Shown: piece by piece, positions 43,266-52,291 of the stretch
Layout of the letters: each line of letters opens with the position of its first letter
Position numbering within the stretch: the stretch's first letter is position 1
DNA from: an uncultured Lachnospiraceae bacterium
Lineage (GTDB): Bacteria > Bacillota > Clostridia > Lachnospirales > Lachnospiraceae
Direction: 5' to 3'
NCBI GenBank assembly: GCA_910577675.1
Contig: CAJTOR010000005.1
Span: 46,368 to 110,367 of the forward strand
DNA length: 64,000 bases
Notes under the pieces: generated by a model
What the model was told of the DNA's origin: nothing
Databases searched by the model: none
What the model saw: the letters and a program-made list of their open reading frames with translations, nothing else
Program-made: the position numbers and the translations under genes

Positions 43266-46200
43266 CTATATATTTTTAATTTCGCTGTGCAACTGCTGTA
43301 GTGATTTTACTTCACAGTCGCCGTGTTTTTGTACATACAAGATTCCTTTTGCGGTTGCCCTGGCGGCGGCAATCGTTGTCATGTAAGGAACTTTTTCCTT
43401 TATGGCAGCTTTGCGCAGGTAGCTGTCATCGTGCATGCTCTCCTTGCCGATCGGCGAGTTGATAATCAGGCTGATATCGCCGTTTGTGATTAAATCAAGG
43501 ATGTTCGGGCGGCCTTCGTAGAGTTTCTTTACGCGCTCTGCCGGGATTCCTGCTTCTGTGATTAGGTCACAGGTGGTTCCGGTTGCAAGAATCTTAAATC
43601 CGGCTTCCTTAAATAATCCGGCGATTTCCACAACTTCAGGTTTGTCCTTGCGGTTGACAGAGATCAGCACCGTGCCTGAAAGCGGGAGTTTTGTCTGTGT
43701 TGCTTCCTGTGCCTTGTAGAACGCCTCGCCATAGTAGGTGGAGAGTCCGAGCACCTCACCTGTGGAGCGCATTTCCGGACCTAATACCGGGTCAACCTCC
43801 GGGAACATATTGAACGGGAAGACCGCTTCCTTCACCCCATAGTAAGGGATATGCTGCTCTTTTAATGCCGGGACAGGGGACGGGCGGGAAGTGAGTTCCG
43901 CCGTGATAATCTCGGTTGCAAGCGGCACCATGCGTATATTGCATACTTTGGATACCAGCGGCACGGTGCGGGAGGCGCGAGGGTTGGCTTCTAATACATA
44001 GACCCTGCCATTTTCGATTGCGTACTGCATGTTCATAAGACCTTTGACATGCATTTCCTCGGCGATCTTTTTCGTGTATTCCCTTATTGTCGCGACATTT
44101 TCCGGGGTGATGTGCACTGAAGGGATAATGCATGCGGAATCGCCGGAGTGCACGCCCGCAAGCTCGATATGCTCCATAACGGCAGGGACAAATGCATGTG
44201 TGCCGTCGCTGATAGCGTCCGCCTCACATTCCAGTGCATGGTTTAAGAAGCGGTCAATTAGGATAGGGCGGTCAGGGGTTACGCCGACGGCGGCTTTCAT
44301 ATATCCCTCCATGCTCCCGTCGTCGTAGACAACTTCCATGCCGCGTCCGCCTAGCACGTAGGACGGGCGCACCATCACCGGATAACCGATGCGGTTTGCG
44401 ATGGCGAGCGCCTCCTCAACGGTGGTTGCCATGCCAGATTCCGGCATCGGGATGCCAAGTTTGTCCATCATTGCGCGGAACTGGTCGCGGTCTTCTGCAA
44501 GGTCGATTACAGAAGGCGGTGTGCCGAGGATTTTCACGCCGTTTTTCTCAAGTTCTGCCGCGAGGTTGAGTGGTGTCTGACCGCCAAACTGCGCGATCAC
44601 GCCGACCGGTTGTTCCTTCTGGTAGATGCTTAGTACATCCTCTAAGGTCAGAGGCTCAAAATAGAGTTTGTCCGAGGTGTCGTAATCGGTGGAAACCGTT
44701 TCAGGGTTGCAGTTTACAATAATTGTTTCAAAGCCAAGTTTTTTGAGTGCCAGCGCTGCGTGGACACAGCAGTAATCGAACTCGATGCCCTGGCCGATGC
44801 GGTTTGGTCCACCGCCAAGGATCATTATTTTCTTGCGGTTGGTGGATACCGGGTTTTTGTCCGGGGCGTTGTACGTGGAGTAGTAGTAAGCGCTGTCTTT
44901 TGTGCTGCTTACATGCACGCCCTCCCACGCCTGTGTCACGCCGAGTTCGGTGCGGCGCGCGCGGATATCCGCCTCCGGGATTTCAAGGAGTTTGCTTAAA
45001 TATTTGTCGGAAAAGCCGTTTTTCTTCGCTGATATAAGTGCTTCATCGGATGGAAGGGAACCCTTTTTTGCAAGCAGTGCTTCTTCCTCTGTAACCAGTT
45101 CCTTCATCTGCTCGATAAAATAGCGCTTTACCTTTGTGGCTTCATGGATTTCCTCGACGGATGCGCCAGACCGCAGTGCCTCGTACATAATAAAGTGGCG
45201 GTCACTTGACGGGTGCGCTAACATCCTCAGCAGCTCTTCCTTGGATTTATTATTGTAATCTTTTGCAAAGCCCAGGCCGTAGCGCCCGGTTTCCAAGCTG
45301 CGGATGGCTTTCTGGAATGCTTCCTTGTAGGTTTTGCCGATGCTCATTACTTCGCCGACTGCGCGCATCTGCGTGCCGAGTTTGTCCTCCACGCCCTTGA
45401 ATTTTTCGAATGCCCAGCGCGCAAATTTGATTACGATATAATCGCCGTCCGGCACATATTTATCGAGAGTCCCGTATTTTCCACACTCGATTTCATCGAG
45501 GGTCAGCCCTGCGGCAAGCATCGCGGATACAAGGGCGATCGGGAAGCCCGTTGCCTTGGAGGCGAGCGCCGAGGAGCGGGATGTGCGCGGGTTAATCTCA
45601 ATTACAACGATGCGGTCGGACACCGGGTCGTGCGCGAACTGTACGTTTGTGCCGCCGATAACTTTGACGGAATCGACAATGCGGTAGGCGGCATCCTGTA
45701 ATCTTGCCTGAAGTTCTTTTGAGATGGTAAGCATCGGGGCGGCGCAGAAGGAGTCACCTGTGTGTGTGCCCATCGGGTCTATATTTTCGATAAAGCAGAC
45801 TGTGATCATCTGCCCCTTTGCGTCGCGCACAATCTCAAGTTCCAGTTCTTCCCAGCCAAGGATTGATTCCTCGACGAGTACCTGCCCGACCAGGCTTGCA
45901 GCCAGACCGCGCGCGCAGACGGTTTTTAATTCCTCTTTGTTGTAGACCAAGCCACCGCCTGCACCGCCCATTGTGTAGGCGGGGCGCAGTACAACCGGGT
46001 AGCCTAAGCGGTCAGCAATGGAAAGAGCCTCATCCACCGAGTAGGAAACTTCGCTGCGTGCCATTTCGATACCGATTTCGTCCATTGATTTCTTAAATTC
46101 GATACGGTCTTCTCCGCGCTCGATCGCATCCACCTGCACGCCGATGACCTGCACATTGTATTTTTCAAGCACACCTTCCTTGGCAAGTTCCGCGCAAAGG

Positions 46201-46490
46201 TTTAGGCCGGATTGTCCGCCCAGGTTTGGAAGGAGTGCGTCCGGGCGCTCCTTTGCGATTATCTGCTCGAGGCGCTTTACATTGAGCGGCTCGATGTAGG
46301 TGACATCCGCGATCTCCGGGTCGGTCATGATGGTTGCGGGGTTGGAGTTTACCAGGACGATCTCGTATCCTAGATTTCGCAGTGCCTTTACTGCCTGTGT
46401 GCCGGAATAGTCGAACTCGCATGCCTGCCCGATAATAATCGGACCCGAGCCGATGATTAAGACTTTGTTGATATCCTCTCTTTTTGGCAT
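43266..46490 (-). CDS. carB: Carbamoyl-phosphate synthase large subunit
   Basis: 1074 aa, full length. Two ATP-grasp halves (KVLIIGSGPIIIGQACEFDYSGTQ at the start; KIMILGGGPNRIGQGIEFDYCCVHA near residue 555), RPSYVLGGRGMEVVYDD, and the C-terminal MGS-like allosteric domain (about 940-1074). Makes carbamoyl phosphate for pyrimidines and arginine. AAGGAGA precedes ATG 46490. The small subunit carA is not directly upstream as it usually is; the gene stands alone here, with only a TATAAT -10 (46537-46532, - strand) as promoter evidence. The neighbours are unrelated. Confidence 0.97.
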   Translation of the reverse strand: MPKREDINKVLIIGSGPIIIGQACEFDYSGTQAVKALRNLGYEIVLVNSNPATIMTDPEIADVTYIEPLNVKRLEQIIAKERPDALLPNLGGQSGLNLCAELAKEGVLEKYNVQVIGVQVDAIERGEDRIEFKKSMDEIGIEMARSEVSYSVDEALSIADRLGYPVVLRPAYTMGGAGGGLVYNKEELKTVCARGLAASLVGQVLVEESILGWEELELEIVRDAKGQMITVCFIENIDPMGTHTGDSFCAAPMLTISKELQARLQDAAYRIVDSVKVIGGTNVQFAHDPVSDRIVVIEINPRTSRSSALASKATGFPIALVSAMLAAGLTLDEIECGKYGTLDKYVPDGDYIVIKFARWAFEKFKGVEDKLGTQMRAVGEVMSIGKTYKEAFQKAIRSLETGRYGLGFAKDYNNKSKEELLRMLAHPSSDRHFIMYEALRSGASVEEIHEATKVKRYFIEQMKELVTEEEALLAKKGSLPSDEALISAKKNGFSDKYLSKLLEIPEADIRARRTELGVTQAWEGVHVSSTKDSAYYYSTYNAPDKNPVSTNRKKIMILGGGPNRIGQGIEFDYCCVHAALALKKLGFETIIVNCNPETVSTDYDTSDKLYFEPLTLEDVLSIYQKEQPVGVIAQFGGQTPLNLAAELEKNGVKILGTPPSVIDLAEDRDQFRAMMDKLGIPMPESGMATTVEEALAIANRIGYPVMVRPSYVLGGRGMEVVYDDGSMEGYMKAAVGVTPDRPILIDRFLNHALECEADAISDGTHAFVPAVMEHIELAGVHSGDSACIIPSVHITPENVATIREYTKKIAEEMHVKGLMNMQYAIENGRVYVLEANPRASRTVPLVSKVCNIRMVPLATEIITAELTSRPSPVPALKEQHIPYYGVKEAVFPFNMFPEVDPVLGPEMRSTGEVLGLSTYYGEAFYKAQEATQTKLPLSGTVLISVNRKDKPEVVEIAGLFKEAGFKILATGTTCDLITEAGIPAERVKKLYEGRPNILDLITNGDISLIINSPIGKESMHDDSYLRKAAIKEKVPYMTTIAAARATAKGILYVQKHGDCEVKSLQQLHSEIKNI

Positions 46491-46578
46491 AAGACTCTCC
46501 TTTTTATTTTTTTCTTAATTTTTCGTATCCTATTATAATGGAAAACCGGGAAAAATCCTATAGTTTTTTTGAGATTTT

Positions 46579-46633
46579 TGAAAAAGGAACCATCGTGGCG
46601 CGATGATTCATCGTGACGCGGTGATTCCTTTTT
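46579..46633 (-). terminator. Terminator-like imperfect hairpin after the OB-fold lipoprotein gene
   Basis: AAAAAGGAA and TTCCTTTTT arms flank two 18-nt imperfect direct repeats (ATCGTG-CGCG-TGATTC). On the - strand this follows the lipoprotein stop by about 15 nt. Confidence 0.5.
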
Positions 46634-46646
46634 ATTCCTACAGGGC

Positions 46647-47390
46647 TTATTTTGCCTTTGTTACCGATGTAATGTGCGGGTTTACGCCCTTGTACCAGTA
46701 AAGGAATCCTTCCATATCGATCACGTCGCCGACTTTCAGGGATTCAACTGCCTTGTATACTTCGGTTGTATTGTCGCATAAGTAGGATTCCACCGTGAAG
46801 GTGTAGGTTTTCCCATCTTTGGAAACATTAAAATACAGGTCGCTGTTATCTGCCTGTGTGCCGGAACCGTCCCAATTGTAGAGGTACGGGGCTTTGTTGC
46901 CATCCTTATCTTCGCTTTCCTCGACGGTCATACCCTTAAAGGAAACAAGCTGGTTCTGGCGTTTAATCAGGTTGTCGGAGCCGAGGTCGCTGGTAACGTC
47001 AACTGCCTTTGCAATATAGCTGCCTGTCATAATTTCAAATTTGGATACGTCCATAATCTCAATTTCTCCGGACCATTCTTCTTTAAAGCCTGTGACTTTT
47101 ATCTTGGTTCCGGTGGTGAGTTTTGCGTATTCTTCCTCGGAGCATGGCATATTGTAGATAAAGTAGGCTCCGTCTTTGTCCTGTGTGTAGAGTGTGGCTT
47201 TGTTATCCCACCAGCTCTGTTTTGCCTGCACGTATGCTTCAATGGTTACTTCTGATTTCAGTTCTGCGGCATCGTACTCCGCGTAGGTCATTACGCCCTC
47301 GGACTTTTTGTCTGCATCGTCGCTCTTTCCGCAGCCGACTGCTGTGAATGCAAGTGCAAGGGAAAGTGCCATTGTCAATAACTTTTTCAT
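46647..47390 (-). CDS. Lipoprotein with OB-fold-like repeats
   Basis: 247 aa from ATG 47390 (GGAGG at 47404-47400). Signal peptide with lipobox ending AVGC, lipidated Cys20. The mature part has two similar halves: AELKSEVTIEAYVQAKQ.. GAYFIYN.. GTKIKVTGFKEEWSGEIEI, and NQLVSFKGMTVEESED.. YLCDN.. LKVGDVIDMEGFLYWYKGVNPHITSV. Both fit extracellular OB-fold modules that often accompany nucleases or binding proteins. No catalytic residues are recognisable. The tandem structured element that precedes fusA also sits directly before its ribosome binding site. Function unknown; extracellular ligand binding is a guess. Confidence 0.75.
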   Translation of the reverse strand: MKKLLTMALSLALAFTAVGCGKSDDADKKSEGVMTYAEYDAAELKSEVTIEAYVQAKQSWWDNKATLYTQDKDGAYFIYNMPCSEEEYAKLTTGTKIKVTGFKEEWSGEIEIMDVSKFEIMTGSYIAKAVDVTSDLGSDNLIKRQNQLVSFKGMTVEESEDKDGNKAPYLYNWDGSGTQADNSDLYFNVSKDGKTYTFTVESYLCDNTTEVYKAVESLKVGDVIDMEGFLYWYKGVNPHITSVTKAK

Positions 47391-47408
47391 AAATCTTTTC
47401 CTCCATTT

Positions 47409-47583
47409 TAAGTTCCGTATGCCCCCTCCCAGTACCAAGCACGGCAGAGAATTTTTTGTCCGCACAGCTCCCAAAAAATCCTCTGGGCACTGTCCGGGGG
47501 GCATACTGATTTAAGTTCCGTATGCCCCCTCCCAGTACCATGTAAGGCAGAGAATTTTTTGGGAGTACGGTGTGGGGGTATAC
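47409..47583 (-). ncRNA. Tandem structured leader element upstream of the OB-fold lipoprotein
   Basis: On the - strand, the gene-proximal copy (47506-47409) has P1 pairing 47506-47497 with 47426-47417 (10 bp). P2 pairs 47485-47472 with 47458-47445 (14 bp, one G.U) around the 13-nt loop GGAGCTGTGCGGA, followed by the tail GGAACTTA. The ribosome binding site GGAGG follows 4 nt later. The distal copy (47583-47512) keeps P1 and the tail but has lost half of P2 and the loop. Loop and tail match the element before fusA, while the stems differ in sequence yet still pair, which is covariation. Units are 103-105 nt in both places. Confidence 0.6.
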
Positions 47584-47644
47584 TGATTTAGTTTATTTGA
47601 ATCAATGACATTATACACGATATTTTTTATAAATCAATGGTTTT

Positions 47645-49240
47645 TTATGATTTCTTTTTCTTTTTTAATGTGTCGTATGTCACATATGAAATAATTCCAA
47701 ACCATGTAATACCGAGTGCGAAGAGCAAAAACAGGGCGGTTGGCGGGAGTTTGCCAAGATCCTTTTTTCCTGCGGTGGTGCCCTCTTTTTGGTCGAGGCG
47801 GTAAAGGGAGGTGACATCGGAGAAGAGTTTTTCCATAAATGCGTCGTCAACAGCCCCGCCGCGCCTTATGGATTTGGCAACATTCTCTATCATCTGTCCG
47901 GCGGCATCGCGCAGGGAGGCGGAACCGTTAAAGACCGGAGTAACAAAAGTATTATCCATATTTTCAAGAAGGAGTTTGGAGGCCTTGATTTTTACATCAT
48001 AGTAGGCATCATTGTCCTTTCCCATCTGGGACAGATAATCCTGATAGATGGCATCTTCCTGCGCCTTTTTTGTAACCGGGATATAGCCCTCCGTCCTCGC
48101 GTAAGCAATCTGTACTTCGTTGGTCAGAAGATACTGTGCAAAGAGCCAGGAGGCAAGCACCTCCTGCGGGTTCGCCTTGTTGAAAATGCAGACCGAAGGA
48201 CCTTGTGAAATCATCTGCGGGTTTTTGGTGTCAAACTGCGGAATCGGCATGACAACGGTTTCAAAATCGACCAGCGCGTCCTTGCTGATATCCGAAAGCG
48301 GGGCATCAGAACCCATCCAGGAAGCTCCCGCGGTGGAATCAATCGCGAAAAGACACTGTCCGGCATTAAAGAAATTTCCAGGGTAGCTCGAAATCTTAAA
48401 AGTCGAGAATGACTCTTTTTTAACATGCTCCGCAATCCCGTAAAGCAGTTCTGTTGTGGTGTCATTGAAAATTTCGATTGTGCCGTCCGCCTTCGAATAT
48501 CCTGCATCTTTTTGCCTGAGCATCTGGATCATCATATTGTCCGTCGATTTGTAAATAAATGGAATCATAACTTTCTGGCCGTTTACAATATAATTGCCGT
48601 CGGCATCCTTTGCGGTCGCAGCATCCGAAACCTCCCAGACAAAATCCCAGGTCAGTATATCGGGAATTGTGTAGCCGAGCGCTTCCACATAATCTTTGTT
48701 GATATAGCAGGCTTCTGTTGAACGCATAAAAGGAAGAGCATAGTAGTGGTCTTTAAATGCGCATTCGTTGAGGAACTGCGGGATGATCTCATCGGATGCC
48801 GCTGCGTCAAATAACAGTTTTTCGCCGCCGAGCCCATAGTCCGTGTCCATAAACAGTCCGTCCAATGGGACAACCACGTTGTTTCCGGTCAGGTATGTCG
48901 CGATATGATCCGGGTAAGTAATACATACATTTGGTGTTGTGCCCGTCGCTATATTTGTGATAACATCATTATAAATCCTGCCATAATCCGTATACAGGCG
49001 AAGGTTCACTGTGATATTCGGGTACAGCGAGGTAAAGCCCTCAATTGCATTTTGATAAATCTGGGTTTGCGTTTTGTTGGTATCATTTTTTGCCCAGAAG
49101 GTAATCTCGTAATTTTTTGAGGTATCAAACTCTTCAGGTATAGAAAATTCTGCAAGCCCGCGCGAACCGTGGCAGGCTGCCAGACAGGAAAAACTGTAAA
49201 GCGCCGCCAGTAGTCCCAGCCGTTTATAGTTCCGGTTCAT
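47645..49240 (-). CDS. Extracellular sugar-binding lipoprotein of an ABC transporter
   Basis: 531 aa. Lipobox SCLAAC with Cys23, then a family 1 solute-binding fold: ITFWAKNDTNKTQTQIYQNAIEGF, YPNITVNL, ATGTTPNVCITYPDHIATYL, ALPFMRSTEACYINKDYVEALG. Unusually it also ends in a hydrophobic helix (LFLLFALGITWFGIISYVTY) followed by KKKKKS, so it would be anchored at both ends. Delivers an unknown sugar to the permeases encoded upstream on the - strand (49340-51123). It is longer than typical members (about 430 aa). Confidence 0.9.
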   Translation of the reverse strand: MNRNYKRLGLLAALYSFSCLAACHGSRGLAEFSIPEEFDTSKNYEITFWAKNDTNKTQTQIYQNAIEGFTSLYPNITVNLRLYTDYGRIYNDVITNIATGTTPNVCITYPDHIATYLTGNNVVVPLDGLFMDTDYGLGGEKLLFDAAASDEIIPQFLNECAFKDHYYALPFMRSTEACYINKDYVEALGYTIPDILTWDFVWEVSDAATAKDADGNYIVNGQKVMIPFIYKSTDNMMIQMLRQKDAGYSKADGTIEIFNDTTTELLYGIAEHVKKESFSTFKISSYPGNFFNAGQCLFAIDSTAGASWMGSDAPLSDISKDALVDFETVVMPIPQFDTKNPQMISQGPSVCIFNKANPQEVLASWLFAQYLLTNEVQIAYARTEGYIPVTKKAQEDAIYQDYLSQMGKDNDAYYDVKIKASKLLLENMDNTFVTPVFNGSASLRDAAGQMIENVAKSIRRGGAVDDAFMEKLFSDVTSLYRLDQKEGTTAGKKDLGKLPPTALFLLFALGITWFGIISYVTYDTLKKKKKS

Positions 49241-49264
49241 AGAAAGCCCCCTTTTTAATGATCT

Positions 49265-49288
49265 GTCAAAGGAAATTCATATCCCTAT
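49265..49288 (+). repeat. Copy of a 24-bp dispersed repeat
   Basis: Identical to the reverse complement of 40410-40433. Lies in the 99-nt gap between the permease and binding-protein genes. Confidence 0.7.
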
Positions 49289-49339
49289 ACTGCTTTGCAG
49301 CTTGTCCGATGGGTTAAAAAATATCCTGTTGCTGTTAGA

Positions 49340-50215
49340 TTAACCCTTCATACCGCCCCTTAAAACACCCGCCATAATTTTTTTGCGGAATGCGAGGAAG
49401 AGGAGGATTAGCGGCAGGGAGATCACGACGACCGCCGCCATCATCGCGGGAATGTTCTCGCGGCCAAAGCCGTTTTCGCGGATTTCCTGTATGCCGTTTG
49501 AAACAAGGTAGTAATCCGGGTTATCCGTGATTAACCGTGGCCAGACATAGGAATTCCAGCATTCGATAATCTTTAGGATGGCGACTGTAATCAGTGTCGG
49601 GCGGCAGATTGGCAGCATTACGCGGCGCAGGTAGCGAAGATCAGACGTGCCGTCCACCTTTGCGGCATAGTAAAGTGTGTCCGGTATCTGTGCAAAATTT
49701 TCCCGGAGCAGATAGATATAGAAAACGGAGGTGACGGACGGGAGAATCAGACCGGTAAAACTGTTGCGCAGCCCCGCGTCCGTAATGGTCACAAAATTTG
49801 TTATGATAACCAGCTCGTTCGGTATCATCATAAGGGCAAGAAACAGTGTGAAAACCAGGTTCTTGCCTCGGAATGAAAGCCTTGCGAACGCAAAGGCGGC
49901 AAGCGTGGTTACAAAGAGCATCAGCGCGGTTGTGACCGCGGTAAAGAGCAGGGTGTTTAGCAGGTATCTCCCGAGAGGCACCGAGATAAAGGCATCCGCG
50001 TAATTTTGCAGTGTCGGTGAGAGGGTAAAAAATTTCGGGATATATTCCGCATTGTAGGTGCCATAACTTTTGAGGGAGGTGAGCACCATCCAGTAAAATG
50101 GGAACAGCACCATAAGCGCCCAGAGAACAAGCATGGCATAAACAAAAATATTGCGGAGTATGCGGCGCGTTTTTGCAGATTTTTCTATTTTTTGGTAATC
50201 GGTATATGTTTCCAT
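49340..50215 (-). CDS. Sugar ABC transporter permease (UgpE/MalG type)
   Basis: About 291 aa from ATG 50215, preceded by GAGGA; a GTG at 50227 coincides with that site and is less likely. Six transmembrane helices; the EAA-loop motif for ATPase contact reads YYAAKVDGTSDLRYLRRVMLPICRPTL near residue 190. Pairs with the permease encoded at 50230-51123. Part of the - strand transporter operon. Confidence 0.93.
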   Translation of the reverse strand: METYTDYQKIEKSAKTRRILRNIFVYAMLVLWALMVLFPFYWMVLTSLKSYGTYNAEYIPKFFTLSPTLQNYADAFISVPLGRYLLNTLLFTAVTTALMLFVTTLAAFAFARLSFRGKNLVFTLFLALMMIPNELVIITNFVTITDAGLRNSFTGLILPSVTSVFYIYLLRENFAQIPDTLYYAAKVDGTSDLRYLRRVMLPICRPTLITVAILKIIECWNSYVWPRLITDNPDYYLVSNGIQEIRENGFGRENIPAMMAAVVVISLPLILLFLAFRKKIMAGVLRGGMKG

Positions 50216-50229
50216 GTAAATCCTCACTT

Positions 50230-51123
50230 TTAGTAATGAACGTGCTTTTTGCTTACCAGCAAATTGATGCAGGTGATTGTGAGCACAATGACAAACAGGA
50301 TGATTGCCGCTGCGGATGCGTAGGACGGGTAGCCGCCGGAGTCGCCGTAGAGCATGTCGTAGACATAGCCCACAATGGTGTTCATGCCCGCGGCATTCAG
50401 GTTCGTCCCAAAGAGTGCCACTGCGTCGGAGTAGGCTTTAAAAGCGCCGATAAAGCCGGTGATAACCAGGTAAAAGACCATCGGGGAGATCATCGGCAGT
50501 GTGATGCGGTAAAAGATGCGCCTGCGCCCGGTGCCATCCACGCGCGCGGCATTGTAATAATCCTGGTTCACCGAGGCGAGTGCGCCGGTTAGTACAAGGA
50601 TTTTAAATGGAAGGACAACCCAGACCGTATAAAAGCAGAGGACAAACATTTTTGCCCAGTAAGGTCCCTCGATAAAATCCACGGAGGGACTGCCGAACCA
50701 GTGAAGAAAAAGGTTGATTAACCCGTCGGAGTACGCGGTCTTTTTAAAAAGGATCATAAAGACCAGCCCGACCGCAAGCGTATTTGTGACATAGGGCAGA
50801 AAGTAAATGGTCTGGAAGAGCTCGCGCAGCCGTTTGATTGAGATTAAACAGGTGGAGATTAAAAGTGCGAGTCCGGTTGAAACAGGTACTGTGATGATAA
50901 CCAGCAGGAATGTATTTTTTAATGCCTGCAAAAAATAGGGGTCATGCAGCACATAGGAATAATTGTAGCTGCCGACCCCCATAAAGGTCTGGGAGGCTGA
51001 GTTATATCCCTCCTCAAAGGAGTAGACAAGTACGTCAATAAGTGGGTAAACCATAAATATCAGCAGGAAGAGGAGGGCAGGCAGCAGGTAGAGCCAGGCT
51101 TTCCGGTTTTGTTTTTCCATCAT
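50230..51123 (-). CDS. Sugar ABC transporter permease (UgpA/MalF type)
   Basis: 297 aa, six transmembrane helices, EAA loop YYNAARVDGTGRRRIFYRITLPMISPMV near residue 190. Typical MalF-type permease without the large periplasmic insertion. The next gene begins just after its stop and the ATPase gene ends just before its start, so the three are translationally close. Confidence 0.93.
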   Translation of the reverse strand: MMEKQNRKAWLYLLPALLFLLIFMVYPLIDVLVYSFEEGYNSASQTFMGVGSYNYSYVLHDPYFLQALKNTFLLVIITVPVSTGLALLISTCLISIKRLRELFQTIYFLPYVTNTLAVGLVFMILFKKTAYSDGLINLFLHWFGSPSVDFIEGPYWAKMFVLCFYTVWVVLPFKILVLTGALASVNQDYYNAARVDGTGRRRIFYRITLPMISPMVFYLVITGFIGAFKAYSDAVALFGTNLNAAGMNTIVGYVYDMLYGDSGGYPSYASAAAIILFVIVLTITCINLLVSKKHVHY

Positions 51124-51127
51124 TATA

Positions 51128-52246
51128 TTATACCTCCGCTAAGGGGATTGGATTGCATTCTATCCGCTCCCCTGTTTCTTTCCGGAACAGAAAGACTTTT
51201 TTGGGTTTGAGGGAGAAATGCACAGTCCCCGCACTGAATGAAGGGGTTTTCTCCGCATTGATAATCGCGCGGAGCGTTCCGTTTTCACAGGCGGGATTGG
51301 TGGAGATAACACTTACATCGCGCCCCATCACCTCAAGGCGTGTAAGCGCGCAGGATAGGGCACCGTTTTCTGAGAGCAGGAAACCTTCCGGGCGGATGCC
51401 GACTAATACTTCGCCTGCTGTGATGCCCGGTGTTTTAAGTACTGCTTCATCACCGATATAGAGCCTGCTATCCCTGATATTTCCGGAAAAAACATTGATT
51501 GGCGGCGTGCCGAGGAATTTTGCGACAAAGAGGTTTGACGGGTTGTCATAAACTTCCTGCGGGGCACCAATCTGTTGGATAATGCCATCCTTCATCACAA
51601 CAATCAGGTCGGAGATGCTCATCGCCTCATCCTGGTCGTGCGTGACAAAAACAGTGGTAATCTGCGTTTCCTGCTGGATGCGTCTGATTTCCTCGCGCGT
51701 TTTAAGGCGGAGGCGCGCGTCAAGGTTGGAGAGAGGCTCATCAAGTAACAGGACGCGCGGCATTTTTACGAGGGCGCGGGCGATGGCAACGCGCTGCTGC
51801 TGGCCGCCGGAAAGTTCTTTTGGCCTGCGGTCCATCAACTCCTCAATCTGCACAAGTTTTGCCACTTTGTACGCGCGCTCCTTCATTTCCTCCTTGGACA
51901 GTTTTTGCGCCCCTTTTAGATTTTCGAGCGGGAAAGTGATATTTTTCTGGACGGTCAGGTGCGGGTAGAGTGCGTAATTCTGGAAAACCAGACCGACTCC
52001 GCGGTTTTCCGGGGCAAGTTTTGTAACATCGTCATCTCCGAAAAAGATTTTACCCTCCGTCGGGGCGAGCAGACCGCAGATTAAATTTAGCGTCGTGCTC
52101 TTGCCGCAGCCGGACGGGCCTAAAAGCCCCACAAGCTTGCCGTCCGGGATCTCGAAATCAAAATCGTTTACTGCGGTAACTTCCCCGCGGGATTTTCTGC
52201 TGCGGGCGGGGAAGCGCTTAGTCAGGTGCTGCAATACTATCTTCAT
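51128..52246 (-). CDS. Sugar ABC transporter ATPase (UgpC/MsmK type)
   Basis: 372 aa. Walker A GPSGCGKST (about 42-50), Q-loop QNYALYPHLTV, signature LSGGQQQR, Walker B LLLDEPLSNLDA, H-loop THDQDEA, and a C-terminal regulatory TOBE/OB domain (VGIRPEGFLLSE). Energises import through the two permeases encoded immediately downstream. Multi-sugar MsmK-type ATPases can serve several importers. The only ABC importer ATPase in the window. Confidence 0.95.
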   Translation of the reverse strand: MKIVLQHLTKRFPARSRKSRGEVTAVNDFDFEIPDGKLVGLLGPSGCGKSTTLNLICGLLAPTEGKIFFGDDDVTKLAPENRGVGLVFQNYALYPHLTVQKNITFPLENLKGAQKLSKEEMKERAYKVAKLVQIEELMDRRPKELSGGQQQRVAIARALVKMPRVLLLDEPLSNLDARLRLKTREEIRRIQQETQITTVFVTHDQDEAMSISDLIVVMKDGIIQQIGAPQEVYDNPSNLFVAKFLGTPPINVFSGNIRDSRLYIGDEAVLKTPGITAGEVLVGIRPEGFLLSENGALSCALTRLEVMGRDVSVISTNPACENGTLRAIINAEKTPSFSAGTVHFSLKPKKVFLFRKETGERIECNPIPLAEV

Positions 52247-52291
52247 TTGGAACCTCCGTATTCAAATGGTATTTGGTGGCGCTTATAGGGT

